Of a stretch of 64,000 nucleotides of DNA, positions 21,613-32,000 are shown one piece after another. Position numbers and translations under genes: made by a program. Positions within the stretch are counted from its first letter, which is position 1. Every line of letters starts with the position of its first letter. The DNA is from CBIHON01 sp966211965 (GTDB taxonomy: Bacteria > Pseudomonadota > Gammaproteobacteria > Burkholderiales > Burkholderiaceae_D): contig CBIHON010000010.1 of the NCBI GenBank assembly GCA_966211965.1, positions 1 through 64,000 on the forward strand, read 5' to 3'. The notes beneath the pieces are model-generated. The model was not told the origin of the DNA. It made no database searches and worked only from the letters and a program-made list of their open reading frames with translations.

Positions 21613-21646
21613 TGGGTAAGTTATATATCTACTGAAGATGTCATGG
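21613..21646 (-). promoter_or_regulatory. Partial protospacer with CC PAM targeted by the mini-CRISPR spacer
   Basis: On the minus strand, CC (21646-21645) is followed by a protospacer (21644-21613) that matches the mini-CRISPR spacer at 15 of the first 18 positions. Mismatches are at 6, 9 and 12; positions 6 and 12 are bases that type I effector complexes flip out and do not read. Beyond position 18 there is little match, as expected for binding without cleavage. CC is the known I-F PAM. The PAM touches the -35 box at 21647. Confidence 0.75.
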
Positions 21647-21675
21647 TTTACAAATATTGGATTAAGGTCTAATAT
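21647..21675 (+). promoter_or_regulatory. Promoter reading toward csy1
   Basis: TTTACA (21647-21652) and TAATAT (21670-21675) are spaced 17 bp apart. The expected start is near 21682, about 355 nt before csy1. The -35 box abuts the PAM of the mini-CRISPR target, so a bound Csy complex would block RNA polymerase. Confidence 0.65.
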
Positions 21676-22037
21676 TTGCTGCACTGGTGGTTCCAGCACC
21701 AGTGCAGCGAAATAAGCAACGCCAAAGGCGGTGAGACGCTGAGGCACCTACGAGCAAGGTTGTTGATCGGAGGAGGGTACAAATGTGACGACACATTGCA
21801 TGATCAGAAGATAAATTCTTCGGCAAGTAATGCTTGCCACATCAATGCCCCAAGGCGTTGCCCTGGGGTATTCTACTATGCCCGTCCTGTCGTGTTATCG
21901 ATAAGTCTCTATTTGTAAAGAGATAGCGGGATTCATAGCGACCTCTGTTTTTATATAGGCAACGCCATACAAACTGTGTTGTTGCCAGGTTTGCAGCATG
22001 CTACTGCGATAACACAAGATCACGAGAGGAACTCTGC
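21676..22037 (+). other. Structured csy1 leader with start-stop mini-ORF
   Basis: About 360 bp without a supported protein gene. It holds a perfect 12-bp hairpin GCTGCACTGGTG (21678-21689)/CACCAGTGCAGC (21697-21708), then an ideal Shine-Dalgarno AGGAGG (21771-21776) six bases before ATG TGA (21783-21788), a start codon followed directly by a stop. Further hairpins are GGCAAG/CTTGCC (21822-21838) and CCCCA-GGC/GCC-TGGGG (21848-21868), and a 9-bp inverted repeat GTGTTATCG/CGATAACAC spans 21892-22015. A csy1 Shine-Dalgarno (GAGAGGA) is at 22024-22030. The region may be a regulatory leader or a small RNA gene ending near 21870. Confidence 0.55.
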
Positions 22038-23342
22038 ATGCAAATTCCTAATCCGCAACGCGTCACAGAATTGCGGGCACTCATCGCTGACTTTCTCAAA
22101 AAGCGGTTGGATGACAAGCTCGATAAAATTCCGCACGACGATCCAAAGCGTGCCGAACTCCAGCAGCAGTTCGTCCCGGCGACCTGGCTGGAAGACGCTG
22201 CCCGGCGTGTCAAGCAGATTCAGGCCGTTACCCATTCACTGAAACCGATTCACCCGGATGCCAAGGGTTCTAGTCTTTACTGTCAACCTCAAGCGCAGTC
22301 GTCGCATCAAGTGGTAGGCAGTCATTGTTTGGGAGAAGAGTTTGTAAGCGATGTGGTGGGCAACGCTGCCGCGCTTGACGTGTATAAGCTCCTTAAGCTT
22401 GAACACGAGGAACGGAATTTGTTGGCACTGGCGCTAATCCGCGATGCCGATCTGGCCGCAGCCTTGAGCGACAACCCGGCGCAGGCTGATGAATGGATCA
22501 ATGAATTTGCTGGACTCGTTGAAGCTCGCGGGCGCATCTCCTCACACACTCTCGCCAAGCAACTCTATTGGTTGACTGGGGATGACCCACACGACGACGC
22601 GAGTTTTCACCTGCTTGCGCCACTGTATGCCAGTTCGCTGGCCCATCGCGTTTATCAAACAGTGCAGGATGATCGTTTCAGTGAAGAGGCAACGGCAGCG
22701 CGCCATGCCAAAAGGGAGAATGAATATAGCGAGCGGTCGGTACGGGAATACCCCCAACTCGCCATTCAAAAACTCGGCGGTACCAAACCGCAAAATATCA
22801 GCCAACTTAATAGCGAGCGGCGTGGCGACAACCTCCTGTTCGCTTCACTGCCGCCTACTTGGCGTTCGTCTGAGGTGAAACCGCTACTGGGCACCGATTC
22901 CATGTTCAAGTCTTATGGTCGGCGCTCCGAAGTGAAGAAAATGCTCAAGGCGCTGTTGGCGTTCCTGAAAGCCGATCCGGCGCGCAATCTCGACACCCGC
23001 GAGCGCCGAGCCGAATGGATAGACGGTTTGATTGACGAGTTCCTGCAATTCTCCGCTGAACTGCGCGCCCTCCCATCTGGGTGGAGCCAAGTACCGACCT
23101 GTCTTCTCTCCAATGCGGCAAAGCACTGGCTGGACCCGGTAGGCTTCGAACAAGTGCTGGCATCGAATGGACTTTCCTTACCCAACGATACCGCCGAGCG
23201 CGTGAGCGAGTTGTTTGCCAACTGGCTCAACGCGCAACTGCGCGACCCGTTACCCATGGGCGACGCGGAGTTTCTGGAATGGCGAAACCGGATGCTCGAA
23301 CAGATCAAAGCCGAAGAACGGGAGGGGCGTGATGACGAGTGA
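22038..23342 (+). CDS. csy1: Csy1 (Cas8f), large subunit of the type I-F surveillance complex
   Basis: This 434-aa Cas8f recognises the PAM and holds the crRNA 5' handle together with Csy2. It shows the family pattern of a helical N terminus (LRALIADFLKKRLDDKLDKI), the block VGSHCLGEEFVSDVVGNAAALDVYKLL, the central GGTKPQNISQLNSERRGDNLLFASLPP (strongly conserved in Csy1), and a C-terminal WLNAQLRDPLPMGDAEFLEWR. It is first of the csy1-2-3-4 operon and overlaps csy2 by 11 nt. Confidence 0.97.
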   Translation: MQIPNPQRVTELRALIADFLKKRLDDKLDKIPHDDPKRAELQQQFVPATWLEDAARRVKQIQAVTHSLKPIHPDAKGSSLYCQPQAQSSHQVVGSHCLGEEFVSDVVGNAAALDVYKLLKLEHEERNLLALALIRDADLAAALSDNPAQADEWINEFAGLVEARGRISSHTLAKQLYWLTGDDPHDDASFHLLAPLYASSLAHRVYQTVQDDRFSEEATAARHAKRENEYSERSVREYPQLAIQKLGGTKPQNISQLNSERRGDNLLFASLPPTWRSSEVKPLLGTDSMFKSYGRRSEVKKMLKALLAFLKADPARNLDTRERRAEWIDGLIDEFLQFSAELRALPSGWSQVPTCLLSNAAKHWLDPVGFEQVLASNGLSLPNDTAERVSELFANWLNAQLRDPLPMGDAEFLEWRNRMLEQIKAEEREGRDDE

Positions 23343-24345
23343 ACAAGCATTGAACAAAGCGTTGCTGGTTCTGCCGCGCCTACGCGTGCAGAACGCCAAT
23401 GCCATATCCAGCCCCATGACCTGGGGATTTCCATCCATTACGGCCTTTACCGGTTTGATGACTGCGTTGGAACGGCGCATGGGGCCGGACGCAGGTATCG
23501 CCTTCTACGGCATCGGCGTGGTCTGTCATGGTTTTGAGCCCCAAGTCACCCGTGGCGGCTATACCCGGAGCTTTCATCTGACGCGCAACCCTGTTTTGGA
23601 AGACGGCGGCACTGCCGCCATCGTGGAAGAGGGGCGTGTCCATCTCGACATCACGCTGGTGTTGGACGTAAGGCTGACGTCGGCACTATTGGGAGATGCT
23701 GAGCGCACCCAACTGGCAAGCCAGATCGGCGAGGTGATCGCTGCTATGCGTGTCGCTGGCGGTAGCGTTGTGCCGCCGTTGCCCGGGACGTTTAATAAAC
23801 CGCCGCGACCAACTTTGGTGTTGACGCCCGATGATGGGGATGAGCGCCGCAAACACTTTCGTAAGCTAAGCCGCCGTTGGCTACCTGGTTTTGCGCTGGT
23901 GTCACGCGATGATCTTCTGCAATCGCACTTGGCCGAACTGCGGCAGGGCATGCCTGACGCGACCTTGCTGGATGCCTGGCTTGATCTGTCTCGCCTGAAC
24001 CATCGCGCTACGCGCGTGCCAACCGTGAACGAGCAGACCGGCGAGACGGTGGATATCGTTGAATGGACGATGGACCACCGCCCCGGCTGGATCGTGCCCA
24101 TGCCGGTAGGTTTCGCAGCGCTCTCCGAATTGCACGATCCGTGCACTGTAGCCGGCGCACGCGATCCCGGATTGCCGTTTCGCTTTGTTGAAAGTGTTTA
24201 TTCGATAGGGCAGTGGATCAGTCCCCATCGGCTCATTGATGTTAATGATCTGCTTTGGACGCCTGCGCACGACCCGGCCAGCGGTCTCTACCGTTGCGTC
24301 AATGCTTTCCAACCTTCGCCTATTCCCGCTTCTCACGTCAGCTAA
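23332..24345 (+). CDS. csy2: Csy2 (Cas5f), type I-F surveillance complex
   Basis: This 337-aa Cas5-type subunit caps the crRNA 5' handle with Csy1. MTSEQALNKALLVLPRLRVQNANAISSPMTWGFPSITAFTGLM is the characteristic N terminus, and the Gly-rich GGSVVPP region follows. The frame is open from 23215, but the ATG at 23332 overlaps the csy1 stop and gives the family start. Confidence 0.96.
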   Translation: MTSEQALNKALLVLPRLRVQNANAISSPMTWGFPSITAFTGLMTALERRMGPDAGIAFYGIGVVCHGFEPQVTRGGYTRSFHLTRNPVLEDGGTAAIVEEGRVHLDITLVLDVRLTSALLGDAERTQLASQIGEVIAAMRVAGGSVVPPLPGTFNKPPRPTLVLTPDDGDERRKHFRKLSRRWLPGFALVSRDDLLQSHLAELRQGMPDATLLDAWLDLSRLNHRATRVPTVNEQTGETVDIVEWTMDHRPGWIVPMPVGFAALSELHDPCTVAGARDPGLPFRFVESVYSIGQWISPHRLIDVNDLLWTPAHDPASGLYRCVNAFQPSPIPASHVS

Positions 24346-24362
24346 ATTCAAGGAGTCTTACC

Positions 24363-25397
24363 ATGGCAACTTCCGCTCTCAAAACTGCTTCCGTACTCGC
24401 ATTCGAACGCAAGCTGGATCCGTCCGACGCCTTGTTTTTTTCTGGTCTGTGGGACCAGCGCGGTGCCAGCCAGCAATGGCCCGCCGTAGGCATAATGGAA
24501 AAATCCGTTCGCGGCACCATCTCCAATCGCTTGAAAACCAAAGATCAGGACCCCGCCAAGCTCGACGCCGCGATTGAAAATCCCAATCTGCAAACCGTGG
24601 ACGTCGCCGCCTTGCCTGCCGATGCGGACACGCTCAAGGTCAGCTTCACGCTGCGTGTGCTCGGCGGCGCAGGAACGCCATCGGCATGCAACAACGCCGA
24701 CTATCAACGCAAACTGCAAGGCACCGTGAACAGTTATGTCGAGACGCACGGCTTTGCCGAACTGTCACGGCGCTACGCCAGCAACCTGGCCAACGGTCGT
24801 TTTCTTTGGCGCAATCGCCTGGGGGCCGAGCAAGTCGAGGTGCGGGTAGCCCAACTGGTGAACGGCCAGCCTGCAAAAACTTGGACTTTTGATGCACTGT
24901 CATTGTCGTTGCGCCACTTCGATGCGCCACCTGATGCGGCTGCGGCACTGGCACAATTGAGTGCGCTGATTGCCGATGGCTTGGCCGGCAACAGCCATGT
25001 TCTGCTGCAAGTCACCACCTTCGTACGTGTCGGCGCGGGGCAGGAAGTATTTCCTTCGCAGGAACTCATTCTCGACAAAGCAAAAACAAGCAAGAGCAAG
25101 ACGCTTTACCACGTCAGCAAGATTGCAGGCATGCATTCGCAAAAAGTTGGTAACGCGTTGCGTTCCATTGACACTTGGTACATCGGCGCGGAAGTCAACG
25201 GGCCAATCCCGGTGGAGCCTTACGGCTCCGTAACTACGCAGGGCAAGGCTTATCGCAAACCGACCGATAAAGCGGATTTCTATTCGCTCCTCGATGGTTG
25301 GCTGATCAAAGACCAGACGCCAGCGCCTGAGCAGCAGCACTTTGTGATGGCCACCTTGATTCGCGGTGGCGTATTCGGCGACGCGGGCAAGGACTGA
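24363..25397 (+). CDS. csy3: Csy3 (Cas7f), backbone subunit
   Basis: This 344-aa Cas7f is the six-copy backbone that coats the crRNA spacer. MATSALKTASVLAFERKLDPSDALFFSGLWDQ is typical, and RRYASNLANGRFLWRNRLGAEQVEV and SKIAGMHSQKVGNALRSIDTWY are conserved segments. AAGGAG (24350-24355) lies 7 bases upstream of the chosen ATG; an open frame upstream from 24255 is ignored. Confidence 0.97.
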   Translation: MATSALKTASVLAFERKLDPSDALFFSGLWDQRGASQQWPAVGIMEKSVRGTISNRLKTKDQDPAKLDAAIENPNLQTVDVAALPADADTLKVSFTLRVLGGAGTPSACNNADYQRKLQGTVNSYVETHGFAELSRRYASNLANGRFLWRNRLGAEQVEVRVAQLVNGQPAKTWTFDALSLSLRHFDAPPDAAAALAQLSALIADGLAGNSHVLLQVTTFVRVGAGQEVFPSQELILDKAKTSKSKTLYHVSKIAGMHSQKVGNALRSIDTWYIGAEVNGPIPVEPYGSVTTQGKAYRKPTDKADFYSLLDGWLIKDQTPAPEQQHFVMATLIRGGVFGDAGKD

Positions 25398-25400
25398 GCC

Positions 25401-25964
25401 ATGGATCACTACGTAGATATCGATGTGCGGCCAGATCCCGAATTTTCAGCGCACCAACTCATGGGGGCGTTATACGCCAAGCTGCACCGCGCGCTCGTAG
25501 CCCGGAACAGCACTTGTATTGGTGTGAGTTTCCCCCGCGTTGATATGGAAGTGCCGCATCTTGGTACGCGGCTCCGCCTGCACGGAGATCGCGCTTCGTT
25601 ATCAGCATTACTGGAGGGTGATTGGCTTGCAGGCATGCGCGATCATGTTACGCTGAGCCAGCCTGCTCGCGTGCCGGAAACGGCCAAGTATTGCTCCGTG
25701 AGGCGCGTACAGGTCAAGAGTAGCCCTCAACGCCTGCGCCGCAGGCTCATGCGTCGTCACAATCTTGACGCGCACGAGGCTCGTCAGCGTATTCCGGACA
25801 GTGCGACTCGTTTGGTGGACTTGCCTTTCCTGCAATTGCGCAGTACCAGCACCTCTCAGACCTTCAGGCTGTTTATTGAGCATGGGCCGGTCCAGCCCGA
25901 TGCGGTTTCCGGTGATTTCAATACTTATGGTTTGAGTCAGGTGGCCACCATTCCCTGGTTTTGA
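25401..25964 (+). CDS. csy4: Csy4 (Cas6f), crRNA-processing endoribonuclease
   Basis: This 187-aa Cas6f cuts the repeat hairpin after its 3' G and stays bound to it. Catalytic His29 is visible in YAKLHRAL, and the Arg-rich helix that grips the stem is SPQRLRRRLMRRHNL (about 109-123). The C terminus TYGLSQVATIPWF is typical. The gene starts 3 nt after the csy3 stop. The repeat stem CTGCC/GGCAG in the array and in the mini-CRISPR at 21487-21574 is its expected substrate. Confidence 0.97.
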   Translation: MDHYVDIDVRPDPEFSAHQLMGALYAKLHRALVARNSTCIGVSFPRVDMEVPHLGTRLRLHGDRASLSALLEGDWLAGMRDHVTLSQPARVPETAKYCSVRRVQVKSSPQRLRRRLMRRHNLDAHEARQRIPDSATRLVDLPFLQLRSTSTSQTFRLFIEHGPVQPDAVSGDFNTYGLSQVATIPWF

Positions 25965-26094
25965 CCCTTTTTTCGGGGCATGGATTCGTTCCTTAAAAAT
26001 CAATGACTTAGGTTCTTGCCGGATTTTTGGGTAAGTGGCATCCTTTCTGCTGGATTACGTTGTATGGCAAGCCTTTGCGCGATTTTGTGGTCTA
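25965..26094 (+). promoter_or_regulatory. CRISPR leader
   Basis: The 130 bp between csy4 and the first repeat contain AT-rich tracts (CTTAAAAATCAATGAC, GGATTTTTGGG). The array's degenerate repeats are at the other end, so this side is the leader with the newest spacers. No confident -35/-10 pair was picked. Confidence 0.75.
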
Positions 26095-29000
26095 GCTCAC
26101 TGCCGCGTAGGCAGCTCAGAAAAATGTTGCGGTGGTTTTGTAATATAGGCCTGAGCTCACTGCCGCGTAGGCAGCTCAGAAAGCAACCCGGGTACTCGAC
26201 CCAACTCAGACGATGCTCACTGCCGCGTAGGCAGCTCAGAAATCGCGCAGCCAGCATAAAGAGCACCTCAAGCGGCTCACTGCCGCGTAGGCAGCTCAGA
26301 AATACATTCTTGTCGACGCACCGCGAGCCACAGAGCTCACTGCCGCGTAGGCAGCTCAGAAAGCACGCTCAAAGCAACAAACTCGGCACTGAAGGCTCAC
26401 TGCCGCGTAGGCAGCTCAGAAAAGATTGAGCAGGCCCGCCTAGCGATGGAGGCGGCTCACTGCCGCGTAGGCAGCTCAGAAATTGACGCCCCGGACTTTA
26501 TGCCGCAGGGCAGCGCTCACTGCCGCGTAGGCAGCTCAGAAAGAATTGATCAAGTGCTACTTGGTCATTGATCCGCTCACTGCCGCGTAGGCAGCTCAGA
26601 AACGCGAACTTTCAGTGACATGCAAGACTGGGCCGCTCACTGCCGCGTAGGCAGCTCAGAAATGAACACGATTGGGCCAGTCATGACGGCGACGGCTCAC
26701 TGCCGCGTAGGCAGCTCAGAAATCGCTTGGACACGCATAAGGCGCGCAGATAGGGCTCACTGCCGCGTAGGCAGCTCAGAAATTCTTCGGTGAGAGACCA
26801 GTTCCCGTTTTCGCTGCTCACTGCCGCGTAGGCAGCTCAGAAATATCGACTTTCGGTTTTTTGGCGCGCCGGTCACGCTCACTGCCGCGTAGGCAGCTCA
26901 GAAATCGACCAGGACGGTGAAGGTGGCATCAGCGTCGCTCACTGCCGCGTAGGCAGCTCAGAAAGATGATGTCGACGATGGATATTGGGTGCTGGGGCTC
27001 ACTGCCGCGTAGGCAGCTCAGAAATGATGGTGTAGAGGGGATATCGACTGACCTGAGCTCACTGCCGCGTAGGCAGCTCAGAAACTGTCGGGCGGCCTGA
27101 TCATTGGCGATGGGACGCTCACTGCCGCGTAGGCAGCTCAGAAAGGACGATACGACTACGCCAGCCGTCGAAAAAAGCTCACTGCCGCGTAGGCAGCTCA
27201 GAAAACATCCGCAGCCGTTAGCGCGGGGGCGGCAGGCGCTCACTGCCGCGTAGGCAGCTCAGAAACATGCAATACGCCGTCGCGTGTCTGGAATGCCGCT
27301 CACTGCCGCGTAGGCAGCTCAGAAAAACGAAAACCATCGTGACTATTACGAGGGAAAGCTCACTGCCGCGTAGGCAGCTCAGAAATCTTGGCTACGGCGT
27401 GGCAATCACCGCGTCGGGCTCACTGCCGCGTAGGCAGCTCAGAAATTAACGCCGCTCAAATCGGGCGTAGAAGGCCCGCTCACTGCCGCGTAGGCAGCTC
27501 AGAAATCTCTGCAGCATGCCAGTCAATGCTAATTTCAGCTCACTGCCGCGTAGGCAGCTCAGAAAAAATCAGCGCCGCTCGTGCAGTCATCCAGCGCGCT
27601 CACTGCCGCGTAGGCAGCTCAGAAATGCTCAGTTGCGAACCCATGTGCCAATTTCCGGCTCACTGCCGCGTAGGCAGCTCAGAAAGGTATGTGCTGACGA
27701 CAATCAAAGAGACTATTGCTCACTGCCGCGTAGGCAGCTCAGAAAATGAGTACAGTATGCGTACAATGTTCGTAAATGCTCACTGCCGCGTAGGCAGCTC
27801 AGAAATACAGAACCAGGCGATGTACGCGTTCTCACAGGCTCACTGCCGCGTAGGCAGCTCAGAAAGCTGGTGTAGGCCGCGCCGACAGGCACAGAACGCT
27901 CACTGCCGCGTAGGCAGCTCAGAAAAGACGGAAGAACCGATCCAGATGGGTGACGTAGCTCACTGCCGCGTAGGCAGCTCAGAAAGTAGGCGTTTGTGTA
28001 AAATTTGACGTGTGGATGCTCACTGCCGCGTAGGCAGCTCAGAAATTGACGTTGGCCCGCCCGATCAGGCCCGCCATGCTCACTGCCGCGTAGGCAGCTC
28101 AGAAACGGCGGCGTATGTTGGTACATTCATTTCTTCCGCTCACTGCCGCGTAGGCAGCTCAGAAATTTTGGGCGGATGTGAACCCCTCGCGGTTGTCGCT
28201 CACTGCCGCGTAGGCAGCTCAGAAATTATGCGTGTTCAAGCGAGGTCGTAACTCACCGCTCACTGCCGCGTAGGCAGCTCAGAAATGCGACAGGCGGAAG
28301 CGCAGCGCGGGCCGCACGCTCACTGCCGCGTAGGCAGCTCAGAAATATTTGCTTTTTTGACGGGAGAAAACCGATGCGCTCACTGCCGCGTAGGCAGCTC
28401 AGAAATGCGAAATATGCATCAATTGCATTTTGCGCTGGCTCACTGCCGCGTAGGCAGCTCAGAAACGCCCAATTCGCCGGGATCCGCCGTCTGCTCACGC
28501 TCACTGCCGCGTAGGCAGCTCAGAAATGGTCCTCCTCTCGGTGCAGGCGGGAATCCCTGCTCACTGCCGCGTAGGCAGCTCAGAAATGGAATTTTAAGCG
28601 TCATGATTCTCCCTATTTGCTCACTGCCGCGTAGGCAGCTCAGAAAAGCGCTGTGACAGGTTGATGCGGAAATTGGCAGCTCACTGCCGCGTAGGCAGCT
28701 CAGAAATCTATAGATAGTACGTATTATTTATTTGCTACGCTCACTGCCGCGTAGGCAGCTCAGAAAAAGGAAATCCCGCTAGAAATTGCTCAACATCGGC
28801 TCACTGCCGCGTAGGCAGCTCAGAAAGTCTCAAACTCTAAAAATCTCTCTGGCATTATGCTCACTGCCGCGTAGGCAGCTCAGAAAAAAGTTTGTGTCTA
28901 GAGCCTGGCTGTCAGAAAGCTCACTGCCGCGTAGGCAGCTCAGAAAATGCTGGCCGGATGGGAGCGTGATGGGCTAGCGCTCACTGCCGCGTAGGCAGCT

Positions 29001-32000
29001 CAGAAAAATACGGCTTAGCGATACGTCATACTCAACCAGCTCACTGCCGCGTAGGCAGCTCAGAAATGGTTAGATAAAATCGCAATCGCATCAGGATGGC
29101 TCACTGCCGCGTAGGCAGCTCAGAAACACCCAAAAAGACCTTTCGCAACGGTATGCGTAGCTCACTGCCGCGTAGGCAGCTCAGAAAAAATCTGGTGCTG
29201 TCGGTCAAGAGCACGGGGAGCTCACTGCCGCGTAGGCAGCTCAGAAAAGTCCGGTGCGCACTGCTGACGACATGCCGGCGCTCACTGCCGCGTAGGCAGC
29301 TCAGAAATTGCCAAGGAACGCCTCGCCCAGTTGCAAGCCGCTCACTGCCGCGTAGGCAGCTCAGAAAGTTGATTGTGAATGGGAATGGCATATCGGTCCG
29401 CTCACTGCCGCGTAGGCAGCTCAGAAATGAGCCAAACCCCTGTCAATGGATGGGCATGAGCTCACTGCCGCGTAGGCAGCTCAGAAAGTCCGTGTGTAGG
29501 TGTGCCCGTTTATCGTGAAGCTCACTGCCGCGTAGGCAGCTCAGAAAATATTCGCCCTTTAAATGGCCACGCGCCGCATGCTCACTGCCGCGTAGGCAGC
29601 TCAGAAATCGCGCTGCAGGTTTTCGATCACCTGCAGGACGCTCACTGCCGCGTAGGCAGCTCAGAAATCAATAGGCATGCCCGCAAGGTTCCGCTCAATG
29701 CTCACTGCCGCGTAGGCAGCTCAGAAAATCACAAAATATAATATTGCTAGCCCTACCGCGCTCACTGCCGCGTAGGCAGCTCAGAAAGATCAGCGGATTC
29801 AGGCCGAGGCTGGTTTGCAGCTCACTGCCGCGTAGGCAGCTCAGAAACGATGCAAGATCAAGAAATCGTTGCCGCAGTTGCTCACTGCCGCGTAGGCAGC
29901 TCAGAAATCATAGTCCATTTTCATGTGCCTGTAGGGCCATGCTCACTGCCGCGTAGGCAGCTCAGAAAACGGGTTCCTCATTCGTTCTTGCTGATTGACG
30001 GCTCACTGCCGCGTAGGCAGCTCAGAAAAAGAGCAGCAGGAGGTCCACCGTGGGGTCCATGCTCACTGCCGCGTAGGCAGCTCAGAAACTGTCCATTTCT
30101 TCTGCGAGGTATTCGCAGGCTGCTCACTGCCGCGTAGGCAGCTCAGAAAAGATCGGCGAGGACATTGCTAGGCTGGGTGGCGCTCACTGCCGCGTAGGCA
30201 GCTCAGAAAGTTTCGGATGCGAATTCGGTAGTACATGTCGCGCTCACTGCCGCGTAGGCAGCTCAGAAACTAAATTCGCCACAATTGGCGCATGGTCGAT
30301 TGGCTCACTGCCGCGTAGGCAGCTCAGAAACGGCGGCGCGCATCATGCCAATCGATGCCATTGCTCACTGCCGCGTAGGCAGCTCAGAAAGGGTCGACGC
30401 CCGGATAGCGCGCCATTTCGGAGCTCACTGCCGCGTAGGCAGCTCAGAAAGAAGCCGGCAAAGAGCTGTTGGCCCGTTACGAGCTCACTGCCGCGTAGGC
30501 AGCTCAGAAATGTGCGGAGCCATCGTCATCAATCCACAGTGCGCTCACTGCCGCGTAGGCAGCTCAGAAACTGGCATAGGCTTCTGCCCCTGGTTGTATC
30601 CCGCTCACTGCCGCGTAGGCAGCTCAGAAACGATGCCAGCATAAAAACGCCCCGACGTGCAAGCTCACTGCCGCGTAGGCAGCTCAGAAAACCTAGATTA
30701 TTTGATCGCGATGAATATTCGCGCTCACTGCCGCGTAGGCAGCTCAGAAATGGAATGCCAGGTCGGCGAGGACATTACTAGGGCTCACTGCCGCGTAGGC
30801 AGCTCAGAAATGAGTTAGTACGTATAAAAATGTTTGTTATTTAGCTCACTGCCGCGTAGGCAGCTCAGAAAAGTCCGCTCTATCCGCCTCGCACTTCGAG
30901 CGGGCTCACTGCCGCGTAGGCAGCTCAGAAATGGACCAGCAACCCGGCTTGGGCCTCATGCAAGCTCACTGCCGCGTAGGCAGCTCAGAAAATCACCACG
31001 GATGTTGTCCACGAGAACAATCAGCTCACTGCCGCGTAGGCAGCTCAGAAAATCTCTGCATCAATAAAATGTTTGTCTGCTTCGCTCACTGCCGCGTAGG
31101 CAGCTCAGAAACAGCAGCGATCTGATTTTGTGCCAGCATCTTTTGCTCACTGCCGCGTAGGCAGCTCAGAAAAGTTAGTTGTCGGCCAAAATGTTGGCTT
31201 GAACTGCTCACTGCCGCGTAGGCAGCTCAGAAAGGCAGGGGAGGCGGCCTGACAGCCAGGTGAGGGCTCACTGCCGCGTAGGCAGCTCAGAAAGGCAGGG
31301 GAGGCGGCCTGACAGCCAGGTGAGGGCTCACTGCCGCGTAGGCAGCTCAGAAAGGCGAGCAAACCATTTGGAACGCTCACGACCGGCTCACTGCCGCGTA
31401 GGCAGCTCAGAAAGGCTTATTGGAGGATGCGACGATTGCGCTTACGCTCACTGCCGCGTAGGCAGCTCAGAAAAAGCAAGGCGGCGCACTGATCAGCGTC
31501 GGCGAGCTCACTGCCGCGTAGGCAGCTCAGAAAAATTATCGTCCGTGACAGATGGGCGAGACGAAGCTCACTGCCGCGTAGGCAGCTCAGAAATCGGACT
31601 TCGCTTTAGCAATCATGCCGCTAATGCTCACTGCCGCGTAGGCAGCTCAGAAACTGCATCAATTGCATCATTTCGGCCATGCTACGCTCACTGCCGCGTA
31701 GGCAGCTCAGAAAGTATCGAGCACAACATCCGCATATGTTCCCGGGCTCACTGCCGCGTAGGCAGCTCAGAAATATAAGGGGAAGGCCACTTTCGTTCCT
31801 GGCTGGCTCACTGCCGCGTAGGCAGCTCAGAAATGGCATGTTTGCGACAAGCGGAAGAGCGGCGCGCTCACTGCCGCGTAGGCAGCTCAGAAAAGACCTG
31901 TTCGACAGAGTGCCGGATTCGCGGAGCTCACTGCCGCGTAGGCAGCTCAGAAAGTTGGCGACAAGGCGAGTTTCCCCGATGCGGCGCTCACTGCCGCGTA

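Noticed and set aside
21676..21918. 80-aa frame from a TTG in the cas2-3/csy1 gap
   Set aside because: No Shine-Dalgarno before it, covers hairpins, no recognisable domain. The strong Shine-Dalgarno in this region serves the start-stop unit at 21783, in another frame.
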